A DNA stretch of 64,000 nt from Phycicoccus duodecadis. Lineage in GTDB: Bacteria; Actinomycetota; Actinomycetes; Actinomycetales; Dermatophilaceae. The notes under the pieces were generated by a model. It saw nothing but the letters and a program-made list of their open reading frames with translations. It had not been told where the DNA came from and did not search any database. The stretch's first letter is position 1; the number at the start of each line of letters is the position of its first letter. Below, in pieces: positions 30,789 through 40,018 of this stretch. The DNA lies in assembly GCF_002846495.1 (NCBI RefSeq), contig NZ_PJNE01000001.1, positions 496,001 through 560,000 of the forward strand, in the 5' to 3' direction. Position numbers and translations under genes: made by a program.

Positions 30789-31526
30789 TCAGGCCGGGCC
30801 GACCAGCCGGTCGGCCGGGGGGAACTCCTTGCGGGCGTTCTGGGCGATCGAGCGCAGCATCCAGACGTCGACGCCGGCCCCCACCGCGCCACCGAGCACG
30901 GGGACGGCCCGCCCGAAGCGCGCGAAGGTGCCCTTGCCGGCAGTGGCGATGACGCGGAAGCCCACGGCCTTCTTGACGACCATCTCGGCCGGCCCGGGCA
31001 GGCGCTGGGCGACGAGGTTGGTGATACCGCCGGTGGGCACGGCCCGGCCGGCCTTGCGCAGCAGGTCGTCGGCGTCCGCCCCGGCCAGGCTGAGCAGGAC
31101 GGCGGTGCGCACCTGCGGCTGGGCGATGTCGTGGCCCCGCAGGCGGGCGATGGCGGCGGTCATCCGGGTGGCCAGGGCGTAGAACGCGATGACGTTCGCG
31201 GGGAGCGAGACCGGGAGGGTGACGAAGCCGCCGAGGCTGGTGACGAAGCCCTCGGCACCCGCCTTGATGGTGTGCGAGCGGATGACGGCGTCGATCGCGG
31301 CGTCGACGTCGCCACCCGCCGAGCGCAGCGCGTCGTCGGCGACCTTGGCGGCCGGGGCGAAGGTGCCCTTGCCGTCGATGCCGAGGTCGAGGAGCCCCTC
31401 GACGACCTTGAGCACCTGACGGCCGAGCACACCGTCGTCCTCGGGGGCGTCGCCGGCGCGCTCGAGGGCGCTGCGGGCGTCCTTGAGGGCGTTCTTGTCG
31501 TGGCGACCCCGGTCGAGAATGCCCAC
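30789..31526 (-). CDS. EcsC family protein, 245 aa
   Basis: EcsC-like protein, a family named from the Bacillus ecs locus with no firm biochemical role. Features: amphipathic helical N-terminus (ILDRGRHDKNALKDARSALE), a glycine-rich hydrophobic stretch (about 115-140, GFVTSLGGFVTLPVSLPANV), and a second one near the end (FGRAVPVLGGAVGAGVDVWM). The GTG start at 31526 has GGAGG 5 nt upstream. An in-frame extension to 31709 lies across the divergent promoter and is rejected. Confidence 0.85.
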   Translation of the reverse strand: MGILDRGRHDKNALKDARSALERAGDAPEDDGVLGRQVLKVVEGLLDLGIDGKGTFAPAAKVADDALRSAGGDVDAAIDAVIRSHTIKAGAEGFVTSLGGFVTLPVSLPANVIAFYALATRMTAAIARLRGHDIAQPQVRTAVLLSLAGADADDLLRKAGRAVPTGGITNLVAQRLPGPAEMVVKKAVGFRVIATAGKGTFARFGRAVPVLGGAVGAGVDVWMLRSIAQNARKEFPPADRLVGPA

Positions 31527-31699
31527 GTCGTCCTCCAATGTCGGCCGGGGCGGGACCAGGACGTCCCGCTCGTGCTCCGGCGCACGCCATCCTGCCACGC
31601 ACGTGCCGTGACCTGCGGCGCAGCGAGCCCGCCGCCTCCGCCACCCGCGCCGCCGCCCCGTCGGCACCCGGGGATGCGGCCCCTGTCGTGGCGCGCCCG

Positions 31700-31705
31700 T
31701 AGCCT
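31700..31705 (+). promoter_or_regulatory. Leaderless promoter of the family A polymerase gene
   Basis: TAGCCT ends 6 nt before GTG 31712, which places the predicted transcript start on the start codon; no Shine-Dalgarno is present. Confidence 0.5.
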
Positions 31706-31711
31706 GCATCC

Positions 31712-33409
31712 GTGCTCGGAGCCGATGTCGCGGTGCTCGTGGCGGGCCCCGGGCGCCCCGGGGCCCGGCCGGCCGCCGTGCTCCACGACGGCCGCGTGCG
31801 CACCGGGGTCGCCGCCGCGCTGGTCGAGGTCGTCGCCGAGGTCGAGGCCGCCCACCGTCCCCGGTGGGTGTGGTGGTCGGCCGACGCCGCCCGCGAGGCC
31901 GTCGCGGCCGGGGTGCACCTGTCCCGTGCCTGGGACGCCACCGAGGCCCACCGTCTCCTGCACGGCGGATGGGATGCCCCGCCCGCGCTGGTGTGGGCCC
32001 TGGCCCGGGGGCTCCCGGCCGCAGGGGTGCCCACCGCGCCCGCGGGCGACCTGTTCGACCTCGTGTCGGCGCCCGACCTGCCGCCCGACCACGAGCTGGT
32101 CGACCGGGCGGGCTACCTGCGCGCCGACCACGCCCGCTGGCTCGAGGACCCCGCCCATCTCGAGCCGTGGGCCCACGCCGTCCTCACCGTGGCACGGGCC
32201 CAGCTCGACGCCGCCACGGGCGTCTCGGCCCGGCTGTCCGCGACCGTCGTCTCGGAGTCGGCGGCCGCGCTGCTGTGCGTCGAGCTCGAGCGCGACGGCC
32301 TCCCCCTCGACCGGGCCCGCACCGAGCAGCTCGTCGCCGGAGCCGCCGGCCCCCGAGCGGCCACCGACGCCGACGAGGCCCGGGCCCGTACCGCTCGCGA
32401 CGCCCTGGTGCTGCGCCACGTGCCGGGCCGCGAGCACACCGACCTGCGCAACCCCGCCCAGGTCAAGGAGCTGCTGGCGGCCGTCGGGGTCGACGTGCCC
32501 TCGACCCGCAAGTGGGTGCTCGAGGCCTACCGCGAGGTGCACCCGGTCGTGCCGGCCCTGCTCGCCTGGCGGCGCGACGAGCGGATCGCCACCACCTACG
32601 GCTACCGCTGGCTCGACGCCTGCGTCGGCGCCGACGACCGGCTGCGGGGGCGCTGGACCGCCTGCGACGGCGCCGCGGGGCGGATGACGGCCGAGAACGG
32701 GCTGCACAACCTGCCGGCCGTGCTGCGTCCCGGGGTGGCCGCCGGCCCGGGGTACCGCTTCGTGCGGGCCGACCTCGGGCAGGTCGAGCCCCGCGTGCTG
32801 GCGGTGGTCTCCGGGGATGCCGCGTTCGCCGCCGCCACCCGCGCCGACGACCTCTACGCCCCCGTCGCGCAGCGTCTCGGCGTCGAGCGGCCGGTGGCCA
32901 AGATCGCGGTCCTGGCGGCGATGTACGGCCAGCGCAGCGGGGCCGCGGGCGAGGCCCTGGCCGGCCTCGAGGCGGCCTACCCGGTGGCCATGTCGCTGCT
33001 CGACCGCGCGTACGCGAGCGGGCGGCGAGGCGAGCCGCTGCGCACCTACGGTGGCCGGCTCGTCCCCACCGGGCGCTTCCTGGCCGCGCAGCCACCGGGG
33101 TCCGACCCCGCCCTCGACGCCGCGCGCGGGCGGTTCGCGCGCAACGCCGTCATCCAGGGCTCGGCCGCCGAGCTCTTCAAGGCCTGGGCCGCCACGGTGC
33201 GCGCCACGACCCGCGACCTCGGCGGCGGCATCGTGCTCTGCCTGCACGACGAGCTGCTGCTGCACGTGCCCGAGGGAGCCTCCGAGGAGGCCGCCCGGCG
33301 GGTCGACGCCGCCCTGGTCGACGCCGCGCGCCGCTGGTCGGGCGGGGCGCCGGTCCGCTTCGTCGCCGACACCTCGGTCATCGCGCGGTGGTCGGACGCC
33401 AAGGACTGA
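31712..33409 (+). CDS. Family A DNA polymerase (bifunctional exonuclease/polymerase type), 565 aa
   Basis: PolA-like protein of the short actinobacterial group often named bifunctional 3'-5' exonuclease/DNA polymerase. The polymerase motifs are degenerate but complete: motif A FVRADLGQVEPRVLA (Asp kept; DYSQIELR in Pol I), motif B RPVAKIAVLAAMYG (Arg, Lys and Tyr-Gly kept; the usual Phe is Leu) and motif C LCLHDELLLHV. I see no clear DxE exonuclease motif in the first 200 residues. No 5'-nuclease domain. It is monocistronic, with a leaderless start. A repair or translesion role is inference. Confidence 0.85.
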   Translation: MLGADVAVLVAGPGRPGARPAAVLHDGRVRTGVAAALVEVVAEVEAAHRPRWVWWSADAAREAVAAGVHLSRAWDATEAHRLLHGGWDAPPALVWALARGLPAAGVPTAPAGDLFDLVSAPDLPPDHELVDRAGYLRADHARWLEDPAHLEPWAHAVLTVARAQLDAATGVSARLSATVVSESAAALLCVELERDGLPLDRARTEQLVAGAAGPRAATDADEARARTARDALVLRHVPGREHTDLRNPAQVKELLAAVGVDVPSTRKWVLEAYREVHPVVPALLAWRRDERIATTYGYRWLDACVGADDRLRGRWTACDGAAGRMTAENGLHNLPAVLRPGVAAGPGYRFVRADLGQVEPRVLAVVSGDAAFAAATRADDLYAPVAQRLGVERPVAKIAVLAAMYGQRSGAAGEALAGLEAAYPVAMSLLDRAYASGRRGEPLRTYGGRLVPTGRFLAAQPPGSDPALDAARGRFARNAVIQGSAAELFKAWAATVRATTRDLGGGIVLCLHDELLLHVPEGASEEAARRVDAALVDAARRWSGGAPVRFVADTSVIARWSDAKD

Positions 33410-33445
33410 CCCCGCGTGCCGTCCGCTCGGGGTGGTGCCTGCGGG

Positions 33446-34360
33446 TCAGTCCTCGTCGTCGCTGACGCCGCGCAGGAAGTCCTCGAACTCGGCGCCGAGC
33501 TCTTCGGCCGACGGCAGCTGCGAGGCCTCCGTGGCGAGCAGGCTGGGGCGCTGCTGGCCCTCGACGAACGCGTCGTACTGCTGCTCGAGGGCGGTGATGA
33601 CCTGCCGGGCCTCGTCGCTGCCCGCGACCTCCGAGGCGATGGCCTGCTGGTTCGCCCGGGCGCGGGTGACGAGGTCGTCGTTGGGCAGGTTCAGCCCGGT
33701 GGCGTCGGTGATCGCGTTCAGCGCGGCCAGCGCCCCCTCGGCCCACTCGGCGTTGGCGAGGTAGTGCGGGACGTGGATGGCGAAGCCCAGGGCGTCCTGG
33801 CCCGACTCGCCGAGCCGCAGCTCGAGCAGCGCACCGAACGACGCCGGCACCTGCACCCGGCCGAAGGGCGAGGCCGACTCGCCCACCAGGGCGGGGTCGG
33901 TGGCGTGGGCGGTCATCCCCACCGGGCGGGTGTGCGGCACGCCCATCGGGATGCCGTGGGTCGTGACGACCATGCTGATGTCGAGGCGGGCGGACAGCTC
34001 GCGGACGGCCTCCACGACGCGCTCCCACTGGAAGTCGGGCTCGGGGCCGGTGAGCAGGTAGTACGTCTGCCCGTCGCGGTCGGTGAGCCGGTGCAGGAGC
34101 ATCGAGGGGTCCTCGTACTCGAGCCAGCGGTTGGTGTCGAAGACCATGGCCGGGCGGCGGCCGCGGTAGTCGAGCAGCTGGTCGACGTCGAAGGACGCCA
34201 CGACCTCGGCGTCGCCGTTCTCGAGGAGGTGGTCACCGAGGGTCTGCTGGATCTGCCCGGCGTCGATGAAGCCGCCGAGCAGGACGATGAGGACGCCGGG
34301 ACGGGGGGTGCCCAGGTCGGCGTCGGTCTCGAGGCGGTAGAGGTCGGTCGGGTTCTGCAC
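33446..34360 (-). CDS. PAC2 family protein, 304 aa
   Basis: Member of the PAC2 (proteasome assembly chaperone 2-like) superfamily, widespread in actinobacteria with undefined function. Core motifs: PGVLIVLLGGFIDAGQIQQT, VASFDVDQLLDYRGRRPAMV, VVTTHGIPMGVPHTRPVG and FAIHVPHYLANAEW. The C-terminus is acidic (FEDFLRGVSDDED). The GTG start has GAAAGG about 8 nt upstream. It is convergent with the polymerase gene, 36 nt away. Confidence 0.9.
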   Translation of the reverse strand: MQNPTDLYRLETDADLGTPRPGVLIVLLGGFIDAGQIQQTLGDHLLENGDAEVVASFDVDQLLDYRGRRPAMVFDTNRWLEYEDPSMLLHRLTDRDGQTYYLLTGPEPDFQWERVVEAVRELSARLDISMVVTTHGIPMGVPHTRPVGMTAHATDPALVGESASPFGRVQVPASFGALLELRLGESGQDALGFAIHVPHYLANAEWAEGALAALNAITDATGLNLPNDDLVTRARANQQAIASEVAGSDEARQVITALEQQYDAFVEGQQRPSLLATEASQLPSAEELGAEFEDFLRGVSDDED

Positions 34361-34436
34361 AGGGCAAGCCTTTCACGCGGTGCTCGTACCGGGTGGAACG
34401 CACGGGGCCGGCGGCGGATTCCCCCGCGGCGGCCGC

Positions 34437-37400
34437 CTACCGCTCGACGGCGTCGATGGCCCGGCGCACCCGCTTCTCCGAGACCGGATGCGCGGTGCCG
34501 AGTGCCTGCGCGAAGAGCCCGACCCGCAGCTCCTCGACCATCCAGGCCAGGTCGGCGACCTCGGGGGCGCGGCGCCGCGAGGGGGGCAGGGCGTCGAGGA
34601 GGTCGGCGTACGCGGACTCGACCGCGTCGACCTGCTCCTGGAGCACCGGCTCGCGCGGGTTGGTGGCGGCCCGCTCGAGGCGGTGCTGGGCGGCGCGCAG
34701 GTAGCGCTCGAGGTCGCGCAGCCGCCGCAGCCCGGTGGCCGCGACGAAGCCGGGCCGCACCAGCCCCTCGAGCTGGGCGGCGACGTCGGCGCGGGTCGCC
34801 GCGGTGGAGGCCGCCGCGGCGCCGGCCTCGAGGGTCGCGAGGGTGCGGCGCACCTGCGCGGCCAGGGCGAGCACCGGCTCGACGGCCTCGACCACGGTGA
34901 GCACCCGGGTGGCGGCGTGGGAGCGCACCGCGGCCAGGGCGGCGTCGAAGGCCTCCTGGGTGCGCACCGCGCCGGTGACGTGCTCGGCCGCGAGGTCGTC
35001 GACGGCGGCGTCGAGGCAGTCCTGGAGCAGCGCCGGCACCGAGCCGTGCGGGTTGTCGGCGAGGGCCAGCTTCTGGGCGTTGCTCAGTCGGCCCAGGACG
35101 CGCTTCCACGGGGCGGTCGTGCCGAGCAGCAGGAGGCGCCGCACGCCCAGCCGGTGGGCGGCGGCGGCCGAGCCGGGGTCGGGCAGCACCCGCAGCGCGA
35201 CGGTGGCACCCTCGTCGACCAGCGCGGGGTAGCCGACCACCGCCTGTCCGGCGACGCGGCCCTGGAAGGTCTCGGGCACGGTGCCGACGTCCCAGGTGGT
35301 GAGGCCGGTGCGCTCGATCGAGGCGCCGGCGCGCGACATCCCCTCGCGGACCGCTCCCCCGGCCTGCTCGCGCAGCGCCTCGAGGTCCTTGCCGGTGGCC
35401 ACCACCCGGCCACCGGGGCGTTCGACCGAGAAGGTGATGCGCAGGTGCCCCGGCACCCGGGCGAGGTCGAACTCGGCCGGGTCGAGCCGCACGCCGGTGC
35501 GCTCGTGCAGGACCCGCGCCAGCTCCTCGACCAGGCTCCCGCGGGCGGGGTCGGCGGCTCGCAGGGCGGCCATCGCGTGGTCGGGCGCCGGGACGAAGTG
35601 CCGCCGGGTGGCCTTGGGCAGCGAACGGATGAGAGCCACGGCGAGCTCGTCGCGCAGGCCCGGCACCTGCCAGTCGAACCCCTCGGGGGTCACCCGGTTC
35701 AGCACGGTGACCGGGACGTGCACGGTGACGCCGTCGGCCGCCTGCCCGGGCGCGAACTGGTACGTGACGTCGAGCTCCAGGTCGCCCTGACGCCAGGTGC
35801 GCGGGTAGTCGGCGGCCGACACCGCCTCCCCCGCGTCGGAGGTGAGGTCGTCCTCGGTGAGCGTCAGCAGGTCGGGGCGGCGCCGCCGCTCACCCCGCCA
35901 CCAGCGGTCGAAGTGCCGCTCGCTGACCACGTCGGGCGGGATGCGCGCGTCGTAGAAGGCGTGCACCACCTCGTCGTCGACGACGATGTCGCGGCGGCGG
36001 GCGCGCTCCTCGAGCTCGGCGACCCGGGCCAGGGTGCGCAGGTTCTTGGCCCAGAACTCGTGCCGCGGGTCCCAGTCGCCCTCGACCAGCGCCGAGCGGA
36101 CGAAGATCTCGCGGGCCGCCTCGGGGTCGATGCGCGCGTACTGGATGGTGCGGTCGGTCACGAGCGGCACGCCGTAGAGGGTGACCCGCTCGGTGGCGAC
36201 GGCCGCCCCGGCCTTCTTGCTCCACCGCGGCTCGCTGACCGTGCGGGTCACCACGTGCGAGCCGGCTGCCTCGGCCCACTCCGGGTCGATGACCGCGACG
36301 GTGCGGGCCCACAGCCGCGAGGTCTCGACGAGCTCGGCGGCCATCACGAACTCGGGGCGGCGCCGGAACAATGACGAGCCGGGGCTGATGCCGAAGCGCG
36401 CCCCGCGCGCACCGAGGTAGTCGCGCTTGACCTCGTCGCGGACCCCGACGTGCGAGAGGAGCCCGGCCAGCAGCGCCTGGTGGATGGTGTCCCAGTCGGG
36501 CTCGGCGTCCTTCGCGGAGGTGGCGAGGTCGGGGTCGATCCGGGACGAGCGGGCCGCGCGGCGCAGCTGCGCGTGCAGGTCCTGCCACTCGCGGATGCGC
36601 AGGTAGTGCAGGTACTCGTTCTTGCAGAGGCGGCGGAAGGCGCTGTGCGACAGTTCTTTCTGCTGCTCCTTGAGGTAGCGCCACAGGGCCAGCAGTGACG
36701 CGAAGTCCGAGCGCTCGTCCTTGAAGCGGGCGTGCTGCTGGTCGGCCTGGGCCTCCTTGTCGACCGGCCGCTCGCGCGGGTCCTGGATCGACAGGGCCGC
36801 CACCAGGACCAGCACCTCGCGGGTGCAGCCGAGCCGGCCGGCCTCGACGACCATCCGGGCCAGGCGGGGGTCGAGCGGCATCCGGGCCAGGGTGCGACCG
36901 GTGGCGGTCAGCCGCCGCCCCCGCCCCCGGTGCCGGCCGGGCGCACCGTCGTCGGTGGCGAACGCGCCGAGCTCCTCGAGGAGGCGCACGCCGTCGGCGA
37001 TCTGGCGGGCGTCCGGCGGGTCGACGAACGGGAACCGCGCGATGTCGCCCAGCCCCAGCGCGGTCATCTGGAGGATCACCGACGCCAGCGAGGTGCGCTG
37101 GATCTCGGGCTCGGTGAACTCGTCGCGGCTGTCGAAGTCCTCCTCGGAGTACAGCCGGATGCAGACCCCCGGCGCCACGCGGCCGCAGCGGCCCGCGCGC
37201 TGGGCGGCGCTGGCCCGGCTGACCGGCTCGATCGGCAGCCGCTGGACCTTGGTGCGCTGGCTGTACCGGCTGATCCGCGCGGTGCCGGTGTCGACGACGT
37301 ACCCGATGCCCGGCACCGTCAGCGAGGTCTCGGCCACGTTGGTGGCGAGCACGATGCGGCGCCCGCCGGAGCGGGTGAAGACCCGATGCTGCTCGGCCGA

Positions 37401-38273
37401 CGACAGCCGGGCGAAGAGGGGGAGCACCTCGGTGTTCGGCAGCTTCAGGGCGTTGAGGGCGTCGGCCGCGTCACGGATCTCGCGCTCGCCCGAGAAGAAC
37501 ACCAGGATGTCGGTGGCGTCGGGGCTGGGCGGGGCCTCGGTCCACAGCTCCTCGACGGCCTCGACCACCCCGGTCACCTGGTCGCGCTCCTCGACGACGT
37601 CGCGCCCGTCGGCGTCGAGCTCGACCAGCGGGCGGTAGCGCACGTCGACCGGGTAGGTGCGCCCGCTGACCTCGATCACCGGCACCTCCCGCACCACCTC
37701 GCCGCGCTCGTCGGTGCCGAAGTGGCGGGCGAAGCGGTCGGGGTCGATCGTGGCGGAGGTGACGATGACCTTCAGGTCGGGCCGGCGCGGCAGCAGCTGC
37801 TTGAGGTAGCCCAGGATGAAGTCGATGTTGAGGCTGCGCTCGTGGGCCTCGTCGATGACGATCGTGTCGTAGCGGCGCAGGTCGCGGTCGCGCTGCATCT
37901 CCGAGAGCAGGATGCCGTCGGTCATCACCTTGACCCGGGTGGCGTCGCCGCTGTGGTCGCCGAAGCGCACCTGGTAGCCCACGAGGGCACCGAGCTCGAC
38001 GTGCATCTCCTCGGCGATGCGCTCGGCCACCGAGCGGGCGGCGATGCGGCGCGGCTGGGTGTGCCCGATCTGCCGCCCGTCGCCGCCCCGGCCGAGCTCG
38101 AGGCACATCTTCGGCAGCTGGGTGGTCTTGCCCGAGCCGGTCTCGCCCGCGATGACGACGACCTGGTGGTCGCGGATGGCGGCCAGGATGTCGTCGCGCC
38201 GGGTGACGACCGGGAGGTGCTCGGGATAGTGCAGCTCCGCCGGCGCGAGCGCGGTGGTGGGCGGAGCGGGCAT
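34437..38273 (-). CDS. hrpA: ATP-dependent RNA helicase HrpA (DEAH), 1278 aa
   Basis: Large DEAH-box RNA helicase. Walker A is VIAGETGSGKTTQLPKM (about 43), motif II TIVIDEAHERSLNIDFIL (about 139), motif III VTSATIDPDRFARHF, motif V region IVLATNVAETSLTVPGIGYV, motif VI SRASAAQRAGRCGRV. An OB-fold and the long DUF3418 C-terminal region typical of HrpA follow; the length is normal. ATG 38273 follows a TATCCT -10 by 7 nt, so the gene is probably leaderless; an upstream in-frame extension is rejected. Confidence 0.95.
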   Translation of the reverse strand: MPAPPTTALAPAELHYPEHLPVVTRRDDILAAIRDHQVVVIAGETGSGKTTQLPKMCLELGRGGDGRQIGHTQPRRIAARSVAERIAEEMHVELGALVGYQVRFGDHSGDATRVKVMTDGILLSEMQRDRDLRRYDTIVIDEAHERSLNIDFILGYLKQLLPRRPDLKVIVTSATIDPDRFARHFGTDERGEVVREVPVIEVSGRTYPVDVRYRPLVELDADGRDVVEERDQVTGVVEAVEELWTEAPPSPDATDILVFFSGEREIRDAADALNALKLPNTEVLPLFARLSSAEQHRVFTRSGGRRIVLATNVAETSLTVPGIGYVVDTGTARISRYSQRTKVQRLPIEPVSRASAAQRAGRCGRVAPGVCIRLYSEEDFDSRDEFTEPEIQRTSLASVILQMTALGLGDIARFPFVDPPDARQIADGVRLLEELGAFATDDGAPGRHRGRGRRLTATGRTLARMPLDPRLARMVVEAGRLGCTREVLVLVAALSIQDPRERPVDKEAQADQQHARFKDERSDFASLLALWRYLKEQQKELSHSAFRRLCKNEYLHYLRIREWQDLHAQLRRAARSSRIDPDLATSAKDAEPDWDTIHQALLAGLLSHVGVRDEVKRDYLGARGARFGISPGSSLFRRRPEFVMAAELVETSRLWARTVAVIDPEWAEAAGSHVVTRTVSEPRWSKKAGAAVATERVTLYGVPLVTDRTIQYARIDPEAAREIFVRSALVEGDWDPRHEFWAKNLRTLARVAELEERARRRDIVVDDEVVHAFYDARIPPDVVSERHFDRWWRGERRRRPDLLTLTEDDLTSDAGEAVSAADYPRTWRQGDLELDVTYQFAPGQAADGVTVHVPVTVLNRVTPEGFDWQVPGLRDELAVALIRSLPKATRRHFVPAPDHAMAALRAADPARGSLVEELARVLHERTGVRLDPAEFDLARVPGHLRITFSVERPGGRVVATGKDLEALREQAGGAVREGMSRAGASIERTGLTTWDVGTVPETFQGRVAGQAVVGYPALVDEGATVALRVLPDPGSAAAAHRLGVRRLLLLGTTAPWKRVLGRLSNAQKLALADNPHGSVPALLQDCLDAAVDDLAAEHVTGAVRTQEAFDAALAAVRSHAATRVLTVVEAVEPVLALAAQVRRTLATLEAGAAAASTAATRADVAAQLEGLVRPGFVAATGLRRLRDLERYLRAAQHRLERAATNPREPVLQEQVDAVESAYADLLDALPPSRRRAPEVADLAWMVEELRVGLFAQALGTAHPVSEKRVRRAIDAVER

Positions 38274-38280
38274 GGACGCC

Positions 38281-38286
38281 AGGATA
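38281..38286 (-). promoter_or_regulatory. Leaderless promoter of hrpA
   Basis: Minus-strand TATCCT lies 7 nt before ATG 38273, and no Shine-Dalgarno precedes the start. Confidence 0.5.
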
Positions 38287-38444
38287 GGTCGGGTCGCCCC
38301 CCGGTCCCCCTTCGGCCGGGCGCGCCCGGCCCCGGAGAGGCCGCAGGTCACGGCTGCGTCGGGTCGTGGCGCTCAGCCCCACGCCCGCCCCCTCGGAAAT
38401 CCCCCGGTGTCCGTCCGCCGCACGCTCGCCCCCTACGTCGTCCA

Positions 38445-39677
38445 TCACCCGGTCGCCGTGGCCCGCACCCCGTCGGCCACCGTGCTGGGGCCGCCCCCAC
38501 TCCCCCTGCTCCCCCGCAGCCGGTCGCCGGCCGCGGCACCCGCCTGGAGGCTCACCCCGGCGGCGTACATCCGCTGCGTGGTCCGGCCGCCGGCCGCCGC
38601 CGACGCGAGCTCGAGCCGTACCTGGCCCGCTCGGGCCCCGGCCGCCTGACGCCCCCGGGCCGCGAGGCCGCCCAGGGTCGCCCGGGGACCGCGAAGCGCC
38701 GGGCCGCCGAGGAGTGCGCTGGCCGTGCCGCGCTCGGGAGGCACGTCGAGCAGCCGGCGGGCGTCGGCGACGCGGCCCCGCGCCGTCTGCGCCAGCCCCG
38801 CCACGAGCCGCTCCGGTGCCCCCAGCGACGCCCCGGCCACCACCGCCCCGTCGGCCCGCACCACGGCGCCGGCGGTGGCGCCGGCCCGCAGCGACTGCCC
38901 GGCCACCCCCATGGCCGCCAGCCCGGCCCCCGTGGCGAGCTCGCCCCATCCGCCCTCGCCGTAGCCGAGCAGCAGGGCGCCGTCGGCCGCGACCCCCACA
39001 CCGTCGCCCACGACCGCCACCAGCCGTGCGGGGGGCGCCGCGGGCGCCACCAGTGCGGCCAGCGCACCGGCCCCGTGGCCGAACGAGCTCGTGGCGCGCA
39101 GCCCCCGGTAGAGCAGCGGGTCGGCGAGCGCGTCGTCGGCCAGGGCGCGCAGCACCGTCGAACACCGCCGGTCCTCGGCCTCGAGCCGGTCGAGCGCGCC
39201 CCGATGGCGCGCCTGGGCCCGCGCGGCGTCGGCCAGCTGGTCGCGCTGGAGGGCGCGCAGCACCATCACCTCGGGCGAGGTCTCGTCGCGCCCCGCCATC
39301 ACCAACGCCGTGGCGCGGTCCTCGAGCACCGCGTGGCGGCTCCACGCGTCGGCGTGGTCGTCGGCGGCGTGCTGCGCCACCGCCTGTTCGGCCTCGAGCG
39401 CGTCGGCGAAGTGCCGCAACGGGGCGGCCGCGCACAGGTGCCGGCGCGCGGCCCGGTCGAGCACGGTGGGCACCTGGGCGATGCGGGTGCCGAAGGCCGT
39501 GCCGGCCGGCCCGTCCCACACCGCGCCGTCGCGCAGCCGCACCAGGTCGGTGGCCGCAGCCGCAAGGCGCCGCCCGGTCGCCTCGACCGCAGCCGCCACC
39601 GCTCGCACGCCCGCGGCACTGCCGGCGACCGGTGCCAACCCCATACCCCATCCGCCCGCGACGGTCGGGGCGCTCAT
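38445..39677 (-). CDS. Ala-rich helical protein, possible type VII secretion substrate, 410 aa
   Basis: Not recognised as a named family. The first about 220 residues look like a WXG100/LXG-type helical hairpin array: AAGVRAVAAAVEATGRRLA, then AVWDGPAGTAFGTRIAQV (a W-D-G turn at about 54-56) and long amphipathic helices rich in Ala/Arg/Glu (e.g. HFADALEAEQAVAQHAADDH). The second half is Gly/Ala-rich (VGDGVGVAADGALLLGYGEG) with no recognisable enzyme motif. The ATG overlaps the upstream small gene by 4 bp, as in ESX-type pairs. No signal peptide. Confidence 0.6.
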   Translation of the reverse strand: MSAPTVAGGWGMGLAPVAGSAAGVRAVAAAVEATGRRLAAAATDLVRLRDGAVWDGPAGTAFGTRIAQVPTVLDRAARRHLCAAAPLRHFADALEAEQAVAQHAADDHADAWSRHAVLEDRATALVMAGRDETSPEVMVLRALQRDQLADAARAQARHRGALDRLEAEDRRCSTVLRALADDALADPLLYRGLRATSSFGHGAGALAALVAPAAPPARLVAVVGDGVGVAADGALLLGYGEGGWGELATGAGLAAMGVAGQSLRAGATAGAVVRADGAVVAGASLGAPERLVAGLAQTARGRVADARRLLDVPPERGTASALLGGPALRGPRATLGGLAARGRQAAGARAGQVRLELASAAAGGRTTQRMYAAGVSLQAGAAAGDRLRGSRGSGGGPSTVADGVRATATG

Positions 39678-39961
39678 GTCGCGCCTCCCCCCAGCTGCCG
39701 CGCCAGCCCCGCCTCGGTGTCGAGGTAGAGGCCGCCGGCACCGGCCGCGGCCTCCCCCAGGCCGGCCAGGGCCTCGGCCAGCCCGAGCCGGGCGTGCCGC
39801 CAGCCGCGGAGCAGCTCCTCGAGCGCGGCCCCGGTCGCCGTGGGCCCGAAGGCCCAGCGGTCGGCCGAGGGGTCACCCATGAGCGCCAGCCCCTCGGCGA
39901 GGTCGGCCAGACCCGCCCCGACGCCGAGGACCGTGCCCGCATCCACCCGGTAGCTCGTCAT
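39674..39961 (-). CDS. WXG100-like small protein, 95 aa
   Basis: Small helical protein of ESAT-6/CFP-10 size. The central turn is LLRGWRHARLGLAEAL (Trp about 54, Gly-Trp order instead of Trp-x-Gly), and near the C-terminus YLDTEAGLARQL matches the YxxxD/E type VII export signal (Tyr about 79, Glu about 83). It is translationally coupled to the 410-aa gene. The start ATG 39961 is leaderless, 6 nt after TAGCGT (39968-39973). Membership of the WXG100 superfamily is inferred from size, turn, tail motif and pairing. Confidence 0.6.
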   Translation of the reverse strand: MTSYRVDAGTVLGVGAGLADLAEGLALMGDPSADRWAFGPTATGAALEELLRGWRHARLGLAEALAGLGEAAAGAGGLYLDTEAGLARQLGGGAT

Positions 39962-39967
39962 GTGACC

Positions 39968-39973
39968 ACGCTA
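39968..39973 (-). promoter_or_regulatory. Leaderless promoter of the WXG100-like pair, with a perfect DnaA box upstream
   Basis: Minus-strand TAGCGT lies 6 nt before ATG 39961. About 30 bp further upstream, 40001-40009 reads TTATCCACA on the plus strand, a perfect match to the classic DnaA box. Confidence 0.5.
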
Positions 39974-40018
39974 GGTCGGCGCACCCACCGGCCCTCGGAC
40001 TTATCCACAGCCCGCACC

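Noticed and set aside
38641..39677. Plus-strand Pro/Arg-rich ORFs opposite the WXG100-like genes as exported proteins
   Set aside because: Composition is typical of antisense frames in high-G+C DNA; the minus-strand pair has a leaderless promoter, coupled start and helical periodicity.
36732..39728. 998-codon plus-strand open frame over hrpA and the WXG100-like genes
   Set aside because: Shadow of hrpA, whose DEAH motifs are complete on the other strand.
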